A stretch of DNA of 64,000 bases from Microbacterium sp. Nx66 (lineage in GTDB: Bacteria > Actinomycetota > Actinomycetes > Actinomycetales > Microbacteriaceae): the NCBI RefSeq assembly GCF_904066215.1, contig NZ_LR880474.1, positions 2,232,001-2,296,000 of the forward strand, given 5' to 3'. Both the position numbers and the translations under genes were made by a program. A model generated the notes under the pieces. It made no database searches, was not told the origin of the DNA, and saw nothing but the letters and a program-made list of their open reading frames with translations. Below, in pieces: positions 46,607-55,975 of the stretch (positions are counted from its first letter, which is position 1; every line of letters begins with the position of its first letter).

Positions 46607-48469
46607 ATGTCCTCACCGTTCGGCTCCTGGCCCTCCCCCTTCACCGCCGCCGCCGTCGCCGGAGCGGCTCCCCGCATCGATGGAGCACGCTTCGTCGGCG
46701 ATGAGGTGTGGTGGGCCGAGTCCGTGCCCGCCGAGGGCGGACGCGTCACGGTGCGCAGCTCGACGGGGGCGGAGATCCTCCCGGCACCCTGGAGCGCCCG
46801 CTCCCGCGTGCACGAGTACGGGGGCGGTGCCTGGACCGTCGACGGCGACACCCTGTACTTCGTCTCCGGCGCCGACCAGCGTGTGCACCGCATGGACCGC
46901 GGCGCGGAGCCGCGCCCCCTCACCGCCGCCGGCCCGTCCTACGGCGGGCTGCGCGTGCAGAGCGGCCGCCTGCTTGCGGTCCGCGAAGACCTCTCGGCCG
47001 CCCCGCACCGCCGCGCGATCGTGGAGATCCCCGTGGACGGCTCGGCCGCCGACGAAGCGGCTGCGGTGCGCGTGATCGCGGAGGGCACCGGATTCTTCGC
47101 CCACCCCGCTCTCTCGCCGGACGGCAGCCGGGTGGCCTGGGTCGAGTGGCAGGCGGACAGCATGCCGTGGGAGAGTGCCGCCCTCGCCATCGGGGCGGTG
47201 GACGGCGGGACCGTCACCCGCGTCCCCACCTCCGCGGCCCTGCAGCCGGAGTGGCGCGGCGACGACGCGCTCGTGTTCGCCGACGACGCTTCAGGGCGCT
47301 GGCAGCTCCAGCACCTCGCACTGGACGGCCTCCGGCTCGGCGCCTCGCGCGCGCTGACCTCGTCGGACGCGGATACCGGATACGGCCTCTGGGTGCTCGG
47401 CAACCGCTGGTTCCAGGTCCTGGCCGACGGGCGCCTCGTGGCGGTGCGCACGAATGGACGCGACGAGGTGCAGCTCGTGTCCGCGGACGGCGAGACCCGG
47501 GCGATCACGGTGCCGGGCGACGGGCACCTCAGCGTGGACGACGTCGCCGGCTCCCGCGTGCTGCTCAGCGGAGACGGCTCGCGCGTGACCTCAGGCATCT
47601 GGTGCGTCGATGTCGACAGGGGGACCGTCGAGACCATCACCGGTGGCGCTCCGGTCGACGAGGACTGGATGCCGGGGGCGCAGCAGATCGTCGTGGAAGG
47701 GGCACACGGCCCCGTGCACGCGTTCGCGTATCCGCCCGCCGCGCCCGGAGACCCCCGCGGCGCCGACGGGGAGCTGCCGCCCTACATCGTGCTCGTGCAC
47801 GGCGGTCCGACCGCCCATGTCACCGGTGCGGCCTCCGCCTCCATCGCGTTCTTCACGAGCCGGGGCATCGGGGTCCTCGACGTCAACTACGGCGGATCGA
47901 CGGGATATGGACGCGCCTACCGCGACCGTCTGCAGGGACAGTGGGGCATCGTCGACGTGGACGACGTGATCGCGGCGGCCCGCGGCCTCGCGGACGCCGG
48001 GCTGGCAGACCCCACCCGCATCGCCATCCGCGGAGGCTCGGCCGGCGGCTGGACGGTGCTCTCCGCACTCGTCCGGGGCGGCACGTTCGCGGCCGGCATC
48101 AGCCGCTACGGTGTCGCGGATCTCCGGCTGCTCGTCGCCGAGACCCACGACTTCGAGGCGTCGTACCTCGACGGCCTCGTGGGTCCGCTCCCCGCGGCCG
48201 AGGACGTCTACATCGAGCGCTCGCCCCTAACGCACGCCGACCGCATCGACGTTCCGGTGCTGCTGCTGCAGGGCGGGGAGGACCGCGTCGTGCCGCCGTC
48301 CCAGTCCGAGGCCATCCGCGACGCTCTGGCGGCGAACGGCATCGACCACGACTACGTGCTGTACCCGGGCGAGGGCCACGGGTTCCGCAGCGCGGAGACC
48401 ATCGTCGACGCGCTGGAGCGGGAGCTCGCGTTCCTCGGTCGGGTGTTCGGCTTCACGCCGAGCCTCTGA
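46607..48469 (+). CDS. S9 family (prolyl oligopeptidase-type) serine peptidase
   Basis: A 620-residue protein. An N-terminal beta-propeller (about 1-360, repeating WV.W/G.LVAVR-type blades) precedes an alpha/beta-hydrolase domain. The nucleophile is Ser478 in RGGSAGGWTV, the Asp lies in LQGGEDRVVPP, and the His in GEGHGF. Members cut short peptides after proline or act as acylaminoacyl peptidases; the specificity is not readable. No signal peptide, so it is cytosolic. Leaderless start. Confidence 0.92.
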   Translation: MSSPFGSWPSPFTAAAVAGAAPRIDGARFVGDEVWWAESVPAEGGRVTVRSSTGAEILPAPWSARSRVHEYGGGAWTVDGDTLYFVSGADQRVHRMDRGAEPRPLTAAGPSYGGLRVQSGRLLAVREDLSAAPHRRAIVEIPVDGSAADEAAAVRVIAEGTGFFAHPALSPDGSRVAWVEWQADSMPWESAALAIGAVDGGTVTRVPTSAALQPEWRGDDALVFADDASGRWQLQHLALDGLRLGASRALTSSDADTGYGLWVLGNRWFQVLADGRLVAVRTNGRDEVQLVSADGETRAITVPGDGHLSVDDVAGSRVLLSGDGSRVTSGIWCVDVDRGTVETITGGAPVDEDWMPGAQQIVVEGAHGPVHAFAYPPAAPGDPRGADGELPPYIVLVHGGPTAHVTGAASASIAFFTSRGIGVLDVNYGGSTGYGRAYRDRLQGQWGIVDVDDVIAAARGLADAGLADPTRIAIRGGSAGGWTVLSALVRGGTFAAGISRYGVADLRLLVAETHDFEASYLDGLVGPLPAAEDVYIERSPLTHADRIDVPVLLLQGGEDRVVPPSQSEAIRDALAANGIDHDYVLYPGEGHGFRSAETIVDALERELAFLGRVFGFTPSL

Positions 48470-48480
48470 GCCGGCTCGGG

Positions 48481-48957
48481 CTACTCGCCGACCCTGTTGC
48501 GCAGGCGCATCGCGCGCTCGGCCTCGCGGGTGTCCTGACGCTCACGGAGGGTCTGGCGCTTGTCGTACTCGCGCTTGCCCTTCGCGAGGGCGATCTCGAC
48601 CTTGGCGCGACCGTCCGAGAAGTACAGCTTGAGCGGGATGAGCGTGTACCCGCCCGCGGAGACGGCGTGGGCGAGCTTCGCGATCTCCTCCCGGTGCAGG
48701 AGCAGCTTGCGGATGCGCTTGGCCGAGTGGTTCGTCCAGTGCCCCTGCGAGTACTCCGGGATGTGCACGGCATCGAGGAAGACCTCGTTGCCCTTCACGA
48801 ACGCGTACCCGTCGCTGAGGTTCGCGCGCCCCTGACGGAGCGACTTCACCTCGGTGCCGGTGAGCACCATCCCCGCCTCGTACGACTTCTCGATGTTGTA
48901 GTCGTGACGCGCGCGACGATTGGTCGCGATGACCTTCTCCCCGCGTTCCCTGGGCAT
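48481..48957 (-). CDS. smpB: SsrA-binding protein SmpB
   Basis: A 158-residue OB-fold protein that delivers tmRNA to stalled ribosomes. [28 protein letters not shown] and the basic C-terminal tail ([16 protein letters not shown]) are diagnostic. It follows ftsX in the conserved ftsE-ftsX-smpB order. The tmRNA gene itself is not seen in the window. Confidence 0.97.
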   Translation of the reverse strand: MPRERGEKVIATNRRARHDYNIEKSYEAGMVLTGTEVKSLRQGRANLSDGYAFVKGNEVFLDAVHIPEYSQGHWTNHSAKRIRKLLLHREEIAKLAHAVSAGGYTLIPLKLYFSDGRAKVEIALAKGKREYDKRQTLRERQDTREAERAMRLRNRVGE

Positions 48958-49025
48958 GATGATCTCCTGTGCTGTGGTGCTGTGGACGGCTCGACAGCGG
49001 ATCGGTCGAGCAGCCTTTCAGGGTA

Positions 49026-49940
49026 TCAGGTGCGCAGCCAACGCCGGATCGCGAAGCCGGCCGAGAGCGCCGCGAGCACGACGCCGATCCCGACGAGGAC
49101 CGGGACCACGAGGATCGCGTCCTGCATGGTCACCCACGTCGTGATGAACGGCACCCGTCCGCGGAGATAGCCGTTCACGCCGAAGTGCATGCCGGCGACG
49201 ACCGCCGCGCTCGCGAGAGCCGAGCCCAGCAACGCGGCGAAGACGCCCTCCAGCACGAACGGCGTCTGGATGAAGCGGTTCGAGGCGCCGACCAGGCGCA
49301 TGATCCCGATCTCCTTCCGCCGCGCATAGGCGGACAAGCGGATGGTGGTGGCGATCAGAAGCGTCGCGGCGATGAGCATGAGGACCGCGATACCGACGGC
49401 GATGTAGGTCGCCACGGTGAGTGCGGAGAACAGCGGTTCGAGGTATTGGAGCTGGTCCTGGACCTGTTCCACTCCGGCTTGGCCGTTGAAGGCCTCGGCG
49501 AGGACCTGCGACTGGCCCGGGTCCTTCATCGTGACGAAGAAGACTTCGAACGCCTGATCGGGCGAGAGCACGCTGGCCTGCTCCTCCCCGACCTGCTCGA
49601 CGAGCTTGGCGTAGGTCTCCTCCTTCGTGTCGAAGGTCATGGAGCTGATGAGCGGCGACAACGCGTCGCCCTCGAGCTGGGCGCGCACGGCGGCGACCTG
49701 CTCCTCGCTCGCCGCGCCGTCGACGCAGGTGTCCGACTCCGACACCGCGGAGCACATGTAGACGGCCACCTGGGCGCGCTCGGCCCAGTAGCCGCGCATG
49801 ACGCCGATCTGGGACTGCATGAGGATCGCGGCGCCGACGAACGTCAGCGACACGAAGGTGACGAGCACGACGGAGATGACCATCGAGATGTTGCGCCGCA
49901 GGCCGACGAGGGCCTCGGTCAGGATCAGGCCGATTCTCAT
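49026..49940 (-). CDS. ftsX: Cell-division protein FtsX
   Basis: A 304-residue membrane protein. TM1 at about 21-43, then an extracellular domain (about 45-175) containing two Cys (MCSAVSESDTC), then three more TM segments. With FtsE it relays division signals to peptidoglycan hydrolases outside the membrane (RipC in mycobacteria). ATG at 49940, overlapping the ftsE stop by 4 nt; a much longer open frame upstream is not real. Confidence 0.95.
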   Translation of the reverse strand: MRIGLILTEALVGLRRNISMVISVVLVTFVSLTFVGAAILMQSQIGVMRGYWAERAQVAVYMCSAVSESDTCVDGAASEEQVAAVRAQLEGDALSPLISSMTFDTKEETYAKLVEQVGEEQASVLSPDQAFEVFFVTMKDPGQSQVLAEAFNGQAGVEQVQDQLQYLEPLFSALTVATYIAVGIAVLMLIAATLLIATTIRLSAYARRKEIGIMRLVGASNRFIQTPFVLEGVFAALLGSALASAAVVAGMHFGVNGYLRGRVPFITTWVTMQDAILVVPVLVGIGVVLAALSAGFAIRRWLRT

Positions 49941-51043
49941 GAGGTCGGGCCCACTTCCTCGTCGTCCTGGTCGGACAGCCCGAGGCGGTCGGCGACGCCG
50001 AGCTCGGCGACGTCCACCTCCGGGATCACGATCGGATGCGTGCGCGGACCGGCGGGCGCGGGACGCTCGGCAGCGGCCTGCGGCGCGGCCGGTGGCTGCA
50101 CGACGTCCGGCGGTTCGACCACGCCGGGCTCCCGCGAGGGCTCCGGCGGCTCGACCACCTGCGGAGCGGGTTCGGCGGCGGGCCTGGTGACCGCGGGGGA
50201 CGCGGCGGCGGCACGGCGCTGGGCGTCCAGCTCCTCCGCCAGGGCAGCGCGGACCACGGAGAGGTCGGCGGTCTGGCGCTGCACCTCCTGCACGGCCGTG
50301 AGGGCTGCGGCGGCCGCGGCACCGCGGACCTCCTCCGGCACCAGGCGCGGGATGTTCGAGGTGTCGCCGTATCCGCCGTGCACCTCGTCGCGAACCATCT
50401 CGCCGTCGCGGAGCTCGATCACGCGGCGGCGCATCTGGTCGACGAACCCGGCCTCGTGGGTGGCCATGAGCACCGTGGTGCCACCCGCGTTGATCCGGGC
50501 GAGCAGCTGCATGATGTCGACGGAGGTCGCCGGGTCGAGGTTTCCGGTGGGCTCGTCGGCGAGCAGCACCTGAGGACGGTTGACGAGCGCCCTGGCGATC
50601 GCGACGCGCTGCTGCTCGCCGCCGGAGAGCTCGTGCGGCATGCGCTTCTCCTTGCCGTCGAGCCCGACGAGGGCGAGCGCCTCGGGAACCGCCTGCTGGA
50701 TGAAGCCCCGGGACGAGCCGGTGACCTGCAGCGTGAAGGCGACGTTCTGATGGACGGTCTTGGACGGGAGCAGGCGGAAGTCCTGGAACACCGAGCCGAT
50801 GTGCCGACGGAAGTAGGGCACCTTCCGGTTCGCCAGAGCCCGCAGGTCGCGGCCGAGGACGGCGACACGGCCCGTCGTCGGCACGTCCTCGCGGAGGATG
50901 AGGCGCAGACAGGAGGACTTGCCGGACCCGGAGGCGCCGACCAGGAAGACGAACTCCCCGCGCTGCACCTCGAAGTCGACACCGGACAGGGCGGGCTTCG
51001 ACGTCCCGCGGTAGCGTTTCGTGACGTTCTCGAACCGAATCAT
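49937..51043 (-). CDS. ftsE: FtsE ATPase with long Ala/Pro-rich C-terminal tail
   Basis: A 368-residue protein. Residues 1-228 are a standard FtsE: Walker A GASGSGKS (36-43), signature LSGGEQQR, Walker B VLLADEPTGNLDP and the switch His in MATHEAGFVD. Residues 229-368 are an extra tail: an Ala/Glu-rich helical part (about 240-280), a Pro/Ala/Glu-rich stretch, and an acidic end IVIPEVDVAELGVADRLGL. Normal FtsE is about 229 residues. ATG with no Shine-Dalgarno, 9 nt after TAGGCT (51053-51058). Confidence 0.95.
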   Translation of the reverse strand: MIRFENVTKRYRGTSKPALSGVDFEVQRGEFVFLVGASGSGKSSCLRLILREDVPTTGRVAVLGRDLRALANRKVPYFRRHIGSVFQDFRLLPSKTVHQNVAFTLQVTGSSRGFIQQAVPEALALVGLDGKEKRMPHELSGGEQQRVAIARALVNRPQVLLADEPTGNLDPATSVDIMQLLARINAGGTTVLMATHEAGFVDQMRRRVIELRDGEMVRDEVHGGYGDTSNIPRLVPEEVRGAAAAAALTAVQEVQRQTADLSVVRAALAEELDAQRRAAAASPAVTRPAAEPAPQVVEPPEPSREPGVVEPPDVVQPPAAPQAAAERPAPAGPRTHPIVIPEVDVAELGVADRLGLSDQDDEEVGPTS

Positions 51044-51217
51044 GGCGATTCGAGCCTAAGCGCGGCACGGGCGTCGCCCCGGCACGACACCCCGCCGCGC
51101 GGCACGCCGTGCCGCTCTTCCTCCTCCCCCGTCGGCCCACCGAGGTCCGCGCCCGCTGCTATACATGGAGTGTCGATTCGCGTCCACCACGCGAGCGCAC
51201 ACACGGAGGGGACCCCC

Positions 51218-52561
51218 ATGACGACACCTGCCGGCTGGTACGACGACGGTTCCGGGCGCCTGCGCTGGTGGGACGGCCAGCAGTGGACCGAACACTTCGC
51301 GCCGGAGACCACCGCGACGCCCGAGGACACGACCGCTGCGGCGGCTGAGGACGCGGGCGCGGACAGCACTTCCGCGGAGAGCGCCTCCGCGGCGACTTCC
51401 GACGGCGCTCCCCCGGCGGAGGGACCGACCGCCGCAGCGGAGCCCTCCACACCCGAACCCGTCGCCGCCGAACGGGAGATCGCCCCGGACGAGCCCGCGA
51501 CCGACTTCATCGTCGCTCCCGAGCCCGCGCAGGACTGGACGGCGCCCGCCAGCGGTGCGCACGACCTCCCCGGCGCGGCACCGATCGTCCCTCCGGCCGG
51601 TACCGACGGCGGCACGGCGGCCTATCCCCCCGCGGCACCGTTCTCCCCCGACCAGAACGCGTATCAGGGCCAGGGCGGATATCCGGCGCAGGGTGCGTAC
51701 CCGGGCTCGCAGAGTGGCGGCGGTTACCCGGGACAGGTACCGGGCGGACAGGGCGCGTACCCCGGACAGGGCGCGTACCCCGGACAGGCCGCCTATCCGG
51801 GCCAGGCACCGGCCACCGACGGCCCGAAGAAGATGTCGGTGCTCGGCCTCGTCGGTCTCGGGATCGCCGCGCTCGGCCTCATCCTCGCGTTCATCCCCCT
51901 GACGCTCCCGTTCGCCTGGTTCCTCCTGGCGGCCGGGTTCATCGTCTCGCTCATCTCCCTGTTCCTGAAGGGCACCAAGTGGCCGGGGATCACCGGCCTC
52001 GGGGTGTCGGTGCTCGGCGGCATCGTCGCGATCGTCGTGAGCATCTTCTTCGTGCTGGCCGTCGCGAACACCGTGCGCCCGGTCACGCTTCCCGACTACG
52101 ACGACGGCACGAGCCAGAGCCCGGCGCCGGAGACCGACGACACCGGCGACGCGGGTACGGGTGAGGTCGCCGAGGGCACGCTGGGCGAGCCGGTCGCCGT
52201 GCCGCAGCTTGAGGGCACGGCCGAGGTCACCATCCGTTCCGCCACGTTCGGACCGACCAACGGCACGGACTTCGAGGCCGCCAACGGCGGCTATCTGTTG
52301 ATCGACGTGGCCTGGGAGACGCTCGACGGGACGACCTACGTCAACCCGCTCTACTTCTCCGTCGAGACGGCCGACGGCGTCGAGGGCGACTACGACATCT
52401 TCGGCGACGCGACGCTCGAGTCCACGGAGCAGAACGCCGGGACGACGGCGGAGGGCACCGTCTCGTTCGACGTCGCCGAAAGCCCGTCCTACGTGATCGT
52501 CATCACGGACGAGATGCTGCAGGAGGTCGCCCGCGTGACCGTCGAGGCGTCGGCACGCTGA
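51218..52561 (+). CDS. DUF2510 membrane protein with Gly-Ala-Tyr-Pro-Gly-Gln repeats
   Basis: A 447-residue protein. Residues 5-27 (AGWYDDGSGRLRWWDGQQWTE) are a DUF2510 motif. An Ala/Glu/Pro-rich disordered region runs to 140, then GAYPGQ/AYPGQ repeats (about 148-197). Three membrane segments at about 207-228, 230-250 and 258-284 follow, and an extracellular domain (about 285-447) resembling DUF4352-type beta domains. The function is unknown; DUF2510 proteins are common in Actinobacteria. GGAGGGG lies 6 nt before the ATG. The gene points toward prfB and splits the usual prfB-ftsE order. Confidence 0.85.
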   Translation: MTTPAGWYDDGSGRLRWWDGQQWTEHFAPETTATPEDTTAAAAEDAGADSTSAESASAATSDGAPPAEGPTAAAEPSTPEPVAAEREIAPDEPATDFIVAPEPAQDWTAPASGAHDLPGAAPIVPPAGTDGGTAAYPPAAPFSPDQNAYQGQGGYPAQGAYPGSQSGGGYPGQVPGGQGAYPGQGAYPGQAAYPGQAPATDGPKKMSVLGLVGLGIAALGLILAFIPLTLPFAWFLLAAGFIVSLISLFLKGTKWPGITGLGVSVLGGIVAIVVSIFFVLAVANTVRPVTLPDYDDGTSQSPAPETDDTGDAGTGEVAEGTLGEPVAVPQLEGTAEVTIRSATFGPTNGTDFEAANGGYLLIDVAWETLDGTTYVNPLYFSVETADGVEGDYDIFGDATLESTEQNAGTTAEGTVSFDVAESPSYVIVITDEMLQEVARVTVEASAR

Positions 52562-52571
52562 CCCTTCCGCA

Positions 52572-52617
52572 CCACACGACGAAGGCCCCGGGAGCTCCCG
52601 GGGCCTTCGTCGTGTGG
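52572..52617. terminator. Bidirectional terminator between DUF2510 gene and prfB
   Basis: A perfect 46-bp palindrome with outer arm CCACACGACGAAGGCCCC. It sits between two convergent stops 57 bp apart. The ACGACGAAGGCCC arm is shared with the lexA/metE terminator. Confidence 0.9.
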
Positions 52618-52618
52618 G

Positions 52619-53728
52619 TCAGTCCTCGTCTTTGCGCTTGCGCCAGCGGATGCCCGCGGAGATGAAGTCGTCGAGGTCGCCGTCGAACACGGCGGCCGGG
52701 TTGCCGGACTCCTGGCCCGTGCGCAGGTCCTTCACGAGCTGCTGGCCGTAGAGGAAGTAGGAGCGCATCTGGTCGCCCCAGCTCGCGGTGATGTTGCCCG
52801 CGAGCTCCTTCTTCTTGGCGGCCTCCTGCTCCTTCTGCAGCAGCAGGAGACGGTTCTGCAGCACCCGCATGGCCGCGGCGCGGTTCTGGATCTGCGACTT
52901 CTCGTTCTGCATCGACACGACGATGCCGGTCGGGAGGTGGGTGATGCGCACGGCGGAGTCGGTCGTGTTGACGGACTGTCCACCGGGGCCGGAGGAGCGG
53001 AAGACGTCGACCCGGATGTCGTTCTCGGGGATGTCGACCTCGGTCGCCTCCTCCATGAGCGGGATGACCTCGACGGCGGCGAAAGACGTCTGGCGCTTGT
53101 CCGCGGATCCGAACGGGCTGATGCGCGCGAGGCGGTGCGTGCCGGCCTCGACGGAGATCGTGCCGAAGGCGTAGGGCGCGTCGATCTCGAAGGTCGCCGA
53201 CTTGATACCGGCGCCCTCCGCGTACGAGGTGTCCATCACCTTGACGGGGTACTTGTGACGCTCCGCCCAGCGCAGGTACATGCGCATGAGCATCTCGGCG
53301 AAGTCGGTGGCGTCGTCGCCGCCGGCGCCGGAGCGGATGGTGACGATCGCGCTGCGCTCGTCGTACTCGCCGTCGAGCAGCGTCTGCACCTCGAGCTGGT
53401 TGATGAGGTCGGTGAGCGTCTGCAGCTCCTTGCGCGCCTCGATCGCCGACTCCTCGTCGCCCATCTCGTTCGCCAGGTCGACGAGCACCTCGAGGTCGTC
53501 GAGGCGCTGAGCGATGCCGGTGATGCGGGCGAGCTCCGACTGGCGGTGGCTCAGGGCGCTGGTGACCTTCTGGGCGTTCTCGGTGTCGTCCCAGAGGTCG
53601 GGCGCGCCGGCCTCCTCGCTGAGACGCGCGATGTCCTCGCGGAGACGGTTGACATCGACGACCTCGCTGATGTCGCCGAAGGTGTGCCTGAGCGCCTGGA
53701 TTTCGGCGGAGAGATCTAGTTCGAGCAT
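52619..53728 (-). CDS. prfB: Peptide chain release factor 2
   Basis: A 369-residue RF2 that reads UGA and UAA. The codon-recognition tripeptide SPF is in ARISPFGSADKR, and the catalytic GGQ is in SSGPGGQSVN. One continuous frame from ATG 53728: there is no in-frame UGA and no slippery CTTTGA site near codon 25, so the programmed +1 frameshift of many bacteria is absent, as usual in Actinobacteria. TAGGCT lies 8 nt upstream and GAGGTG sits between. Confidence 0.97.
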   Translation of the reverse strand: MLELDLSAEIQALRHTFGDISEVVDVNRLREDIARLSEEAGAPDLWDDTENAQKVTSALSHRQSELARITGIAQRLDDLEVLVDLANEMGDEESAIEARKELQTLTDLINQLEVQTLLDGEYDERSAIVTIRSGAGGDDATDFAEMLMRMYLRWAERHKYPVKVMDTSYAEGAGIKSATFEIDAPYAFGTISVEAGTHRLARISPFGSADKRQTSFAAVEVIPLMEEATEVDIPENDIRVDVFRSSGPGGQSVNTTDSAVRITHLPTGIVVSMQNEKSQIQNRAAAMRVLQNRLLLLQKEQEAAKKKELAGNITASWGDQMRSYFLYGQQLVKDLRTGQESGNPAAVFDGDLDDFISAGIRWRKRKDED

Positions 53729-53811
53729 GACACCTCAGCCTAACGTGCCGCCCGCGCGCGCGGGGACGGGCGTGTCCGGCCCTTCGCGCCGACCGGAGTA
53801 GCGTGAGGGAC

Positions 53812-55092
53812 GTGAGCAGCGCATCCACGGTCCTCCGCCAGTTCGGGCCGATGGTGTACCTGCCGACCGTCCTCTTCTCCCTCGGTGAAGGTGCGGTCAT
53901 CCCGCTCATCCCGGTCATCGCCGCGTCGATGGGTGCCGACGTCGCCTTCGCGGCCCTCGTCGCCTCGGCGCTCGTGGTCGGCCAGCTCTGCGGCAACCTC
54001 CCGGCCGGGTGGGCCGTGGGGCGCATCGGCGAGCGGTTCACGATGGTGATCGCGGGCGTCATCGCCATCCTCGCCGCCGTCGGCATGGTCCTCGCGCCGT
54101 CACTCGGGGTCCTCGCGGCGTCGGTGTTCCTCCTCGGCCTGTGCGCAGCCGCCTTCGGGCTGGCCCGGCACGCGTTCATGACCACGCGGGTGCCGCTGGC
54201 GTTCCGTGCCCGCTCGCTCTCCCTGCTGGGCGGCAGCTTCCGCCTGGGCATCTTCATCGGCCCGTTCGTCTCCGCAGGTCTCCTGCAGCTCTTCGGCGCC
54301 GAGGCTGCCGCGATCTGGTTCTTCCTCGCCTGCCTCGTGGTGATGGTCGTGCTCGTGCTCTTCGGACCGGATCCGGAGAAGACCGTCGCCCCACTGCGGA
54401 CCACCGTCCGGTTCGCGGAGGACAGCGGCGAGGCCGTGAGCGGGTCGATCCCGACCATCGAGCGGGTCGGGATCTTCCAGACGATGTGGCGCCAGCGCGG
54501 AGTGCTCGGTCGGCTCGGGCTCGCCGCGGCCTCGCTCTCGGCGGTGCGGTCGGCGCGACAGGTCGTCCTCCCGCTGTGGGGACTCTCGCTGGGCCTCGAC
54601 GCCTCGACCATCGCCCTTGTCGTCGGCGTTTCCGGAGCCATCGACTTCGCCCTCTTCTACGCCAGCGGCCAGGTGATGGACCGCTTCGGCCGGCTCTGGG
54701 CGGCGATGCCCGCGATGGTGCTGATGGGTGCCGGGTTCCTCGCCCTGTCGGTCACGCACGACGTCGACTCCGCGGTGCTCTGGTTCGGGATGTTCGCCGC
54801 GGTCCTCGGTGTCGGCAACGGGCTGTCCAGCGGCATCCTCCTGACCCTCGGCGCGGATGTCGCCCCGAAGCACGACCCCGCCGCGTTCCTCGGGTCGTGG
54901 CGCACGCTGACCGATGCCGGCGGCGCGGTCGCCCCGCTCCTCGTCTCGGGCATCACCGCGGTCGCGTCCCTGTCGTTCGCGGCGGGAGCCATGGGCCTGA
55001 TCGGACTCGTCGGCGCCGCCGGGTTCGTCCGCTGGATCCCCCGGTTCGTCCCCCGCACGCCCCCGAGCACGCCGGACCCGTCCGAGGACTGA
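53812..55092 (+). CDS. MFS transporter
   Basis: About 426 residues with 12 hydrophobic segments and an N-domain loop resembling motif A (NLPAGWAVGRIGERF). The central cytosolic loop is at about 190-225. Members of this group are drug or metabolite exporters; the substrate is unknown. GTG 53812 is chosen because it lies 7 nt after TAGCGT; GTG 53803 (adding Met-Arg-Asp) with CGGAG upstream is the alternative. It is divergent from prfB. Confidence 0.88.
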   Translation: MSSASTVLRQFGPMVYLPTVLFSLGEGAVIPLIPVIAASMGADVAFAALVASALVVGQLCGNLPAGWAVGRIGERFTMVIAGVIAILAAVGMVLAPSLGVLAASVFLLGLCAAAFGLARHAFMTTRVPLAFRARSLSLLGGSFRLGIFIGPFVSAGLLQLFGAEAAAIWFFLACLVVMVVLVLFGPDPEKTVAPLRTTVRFAEDSGEAVSGSIPTIERVGIFQTMWRQRGVLGRLGLAAASLSAVRSARQVVLPLWGLSLGLDASTIALVVGVSGAIDFALFYASGQVMDRFGRLWAAMPAMVLMGAGFLALSVTHDVDSAVLWFGMFAAVLGVGNGLSSGILLTLGADVAPKHDPAAFLGSWRTLTDAGGAVAPLLVSGITAVASLSFAAGAMGLIGLVGAAGFVRWIPRFVPRTPPSTPDPSED

Positions 55093-55103
55093 GCGCCCGG
55101 TCG

Positions 55104-55544
55104 CTAGCGCAGCGCCGTGCGGCTCGTCGCCGTCGCCTGCAGCGGCACCCCGTCGGGCACGAACGGCGAGAGCAGCGGCGGATGCCAGAGCGCTGCGACG
55201 GTGACACGCGCGCTCACGCCGTCCGGGGTGCCCGCGTCGACGACGGTCGCCGCGAACCCCGCGTCACGGACGAGCGGCACCGCCTGCTCGGCCACCCCCG
55301 CGTCGGTGAGCGTCGCGCGCGGCACCTCCCCCTCCACCTGCAGCGTGAAGCCGTCCGCTCCGGCGAGCGCCGCCGCATCCGCGAGCCCGTCCAGCCGCTT
55401 CTGGGCGATGTAGAGGTCGGTGGCGCAGACACACACGAACAGCACGGCGAGCGCGAGGATCAGGTAGCCGAGGACGAGGAGCAGCACGCTCCCCTCGTCG
55501 TCGCCCCTTCCGTCCTTGTCCGCGTCGCGCGTGCGCCGGCTCAT
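55104..55544 (-). CDS. TadG-like / pilus assembly membrane protein
   Basis: A 146-residue protein. A charged N-terminus ending DDEGSVLLLVLGYLILALAV gives a prepilin-like membrane helix without the usual Glu at +5. DLYIAQKRLDGLADAAALAGADGF is the TadG/Rv3654c-type helix. ATG at 55544 overlaps the TadE gene by 4 nt; a longer open frame is not real. Last gene of this Tad half-operon. Confidence 0.8.
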   Translation of the reverse strand: MSRRTRDADKDGRGDDEGSVLLLVLGYLILALAVLFVCVCATDLYIAQKRLDGLADAAALAGADGFTLQVEGEVPRATLTDAGVAEQAVPLVRDAGFAATVVDAGTPDGVSARVTVAALWHPPLLSPFVPDGVPLQATATSRTALR

Positions 55545-55975
55545 CCACCGCTCCAGCGTCGGGTGACCTTCTGCACCGACACGGCTTCCACGGGGACGGA
55601 CGTCGCCTGGTCGAGTCCGAGGACCCCGGGTACCAGAGGCAGCGGTACCCGGGTCGAGACCGTGACGACCACCGTCGCTCCCGCCGCCGGACAGGCCGAT
55701 GCCCGGGGGCGACACGACACCGCGACGTCGACCGCTCCGCGATCGATGCCGTACTCCGCGACGATCCCGTCCAGCACCTGCTCCCCGCGGACTGCGGCCC
55801 CTGCGACGTCGGGTGCCGAGGCGATGGCACGTGCGGCCTGCCGCGCCGCGGCCTCGACGCCGAGCGACTGCTCCTGCACCGAACCCACGGCGATCACGAG
55901 GTACAGCAGCGGCACGAGCAGGATCACCCCGACCGTGATGAACTCCAGCGAGCTCGATCCCGCGTCATCGCGCAT
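55541..55975 (-). CDS. TadE-like pseudopilin
   Basis: A 144-residue protein starting MRDDAGSSSLEFITVGVILL: G|SSSLEF fits the class IVb prepilin site (Gly then Glu at +5, Phe at +6), followed by one membrane helix. Two Cys (SCRPRASAC) in the mature part could form a disulfide. A pseudopilin of the Tad machine. It overlaps the upstream TadE-like gene by 11 nt. Confidence 0.85.
   Translation of the reverse strand: MRDDAGSSSLEFITVGVILLVPLLYLVIAVGSVQEQSLGVEAAARQAARAIASAPDVAGAAVRGEQVLDGIVAEYGIDRGAVDVAVSCRPRASACPAAGATVVVTVSTRVPLPLVPGVLGLDQATSVPVEAVSVQKVTRRWSGG

Noticed and set aside
52619..53728. Programmed frameshift in prfB
   Set aside because: The frame is continuous and no UGA or slippery site occurs near the N-terminus.
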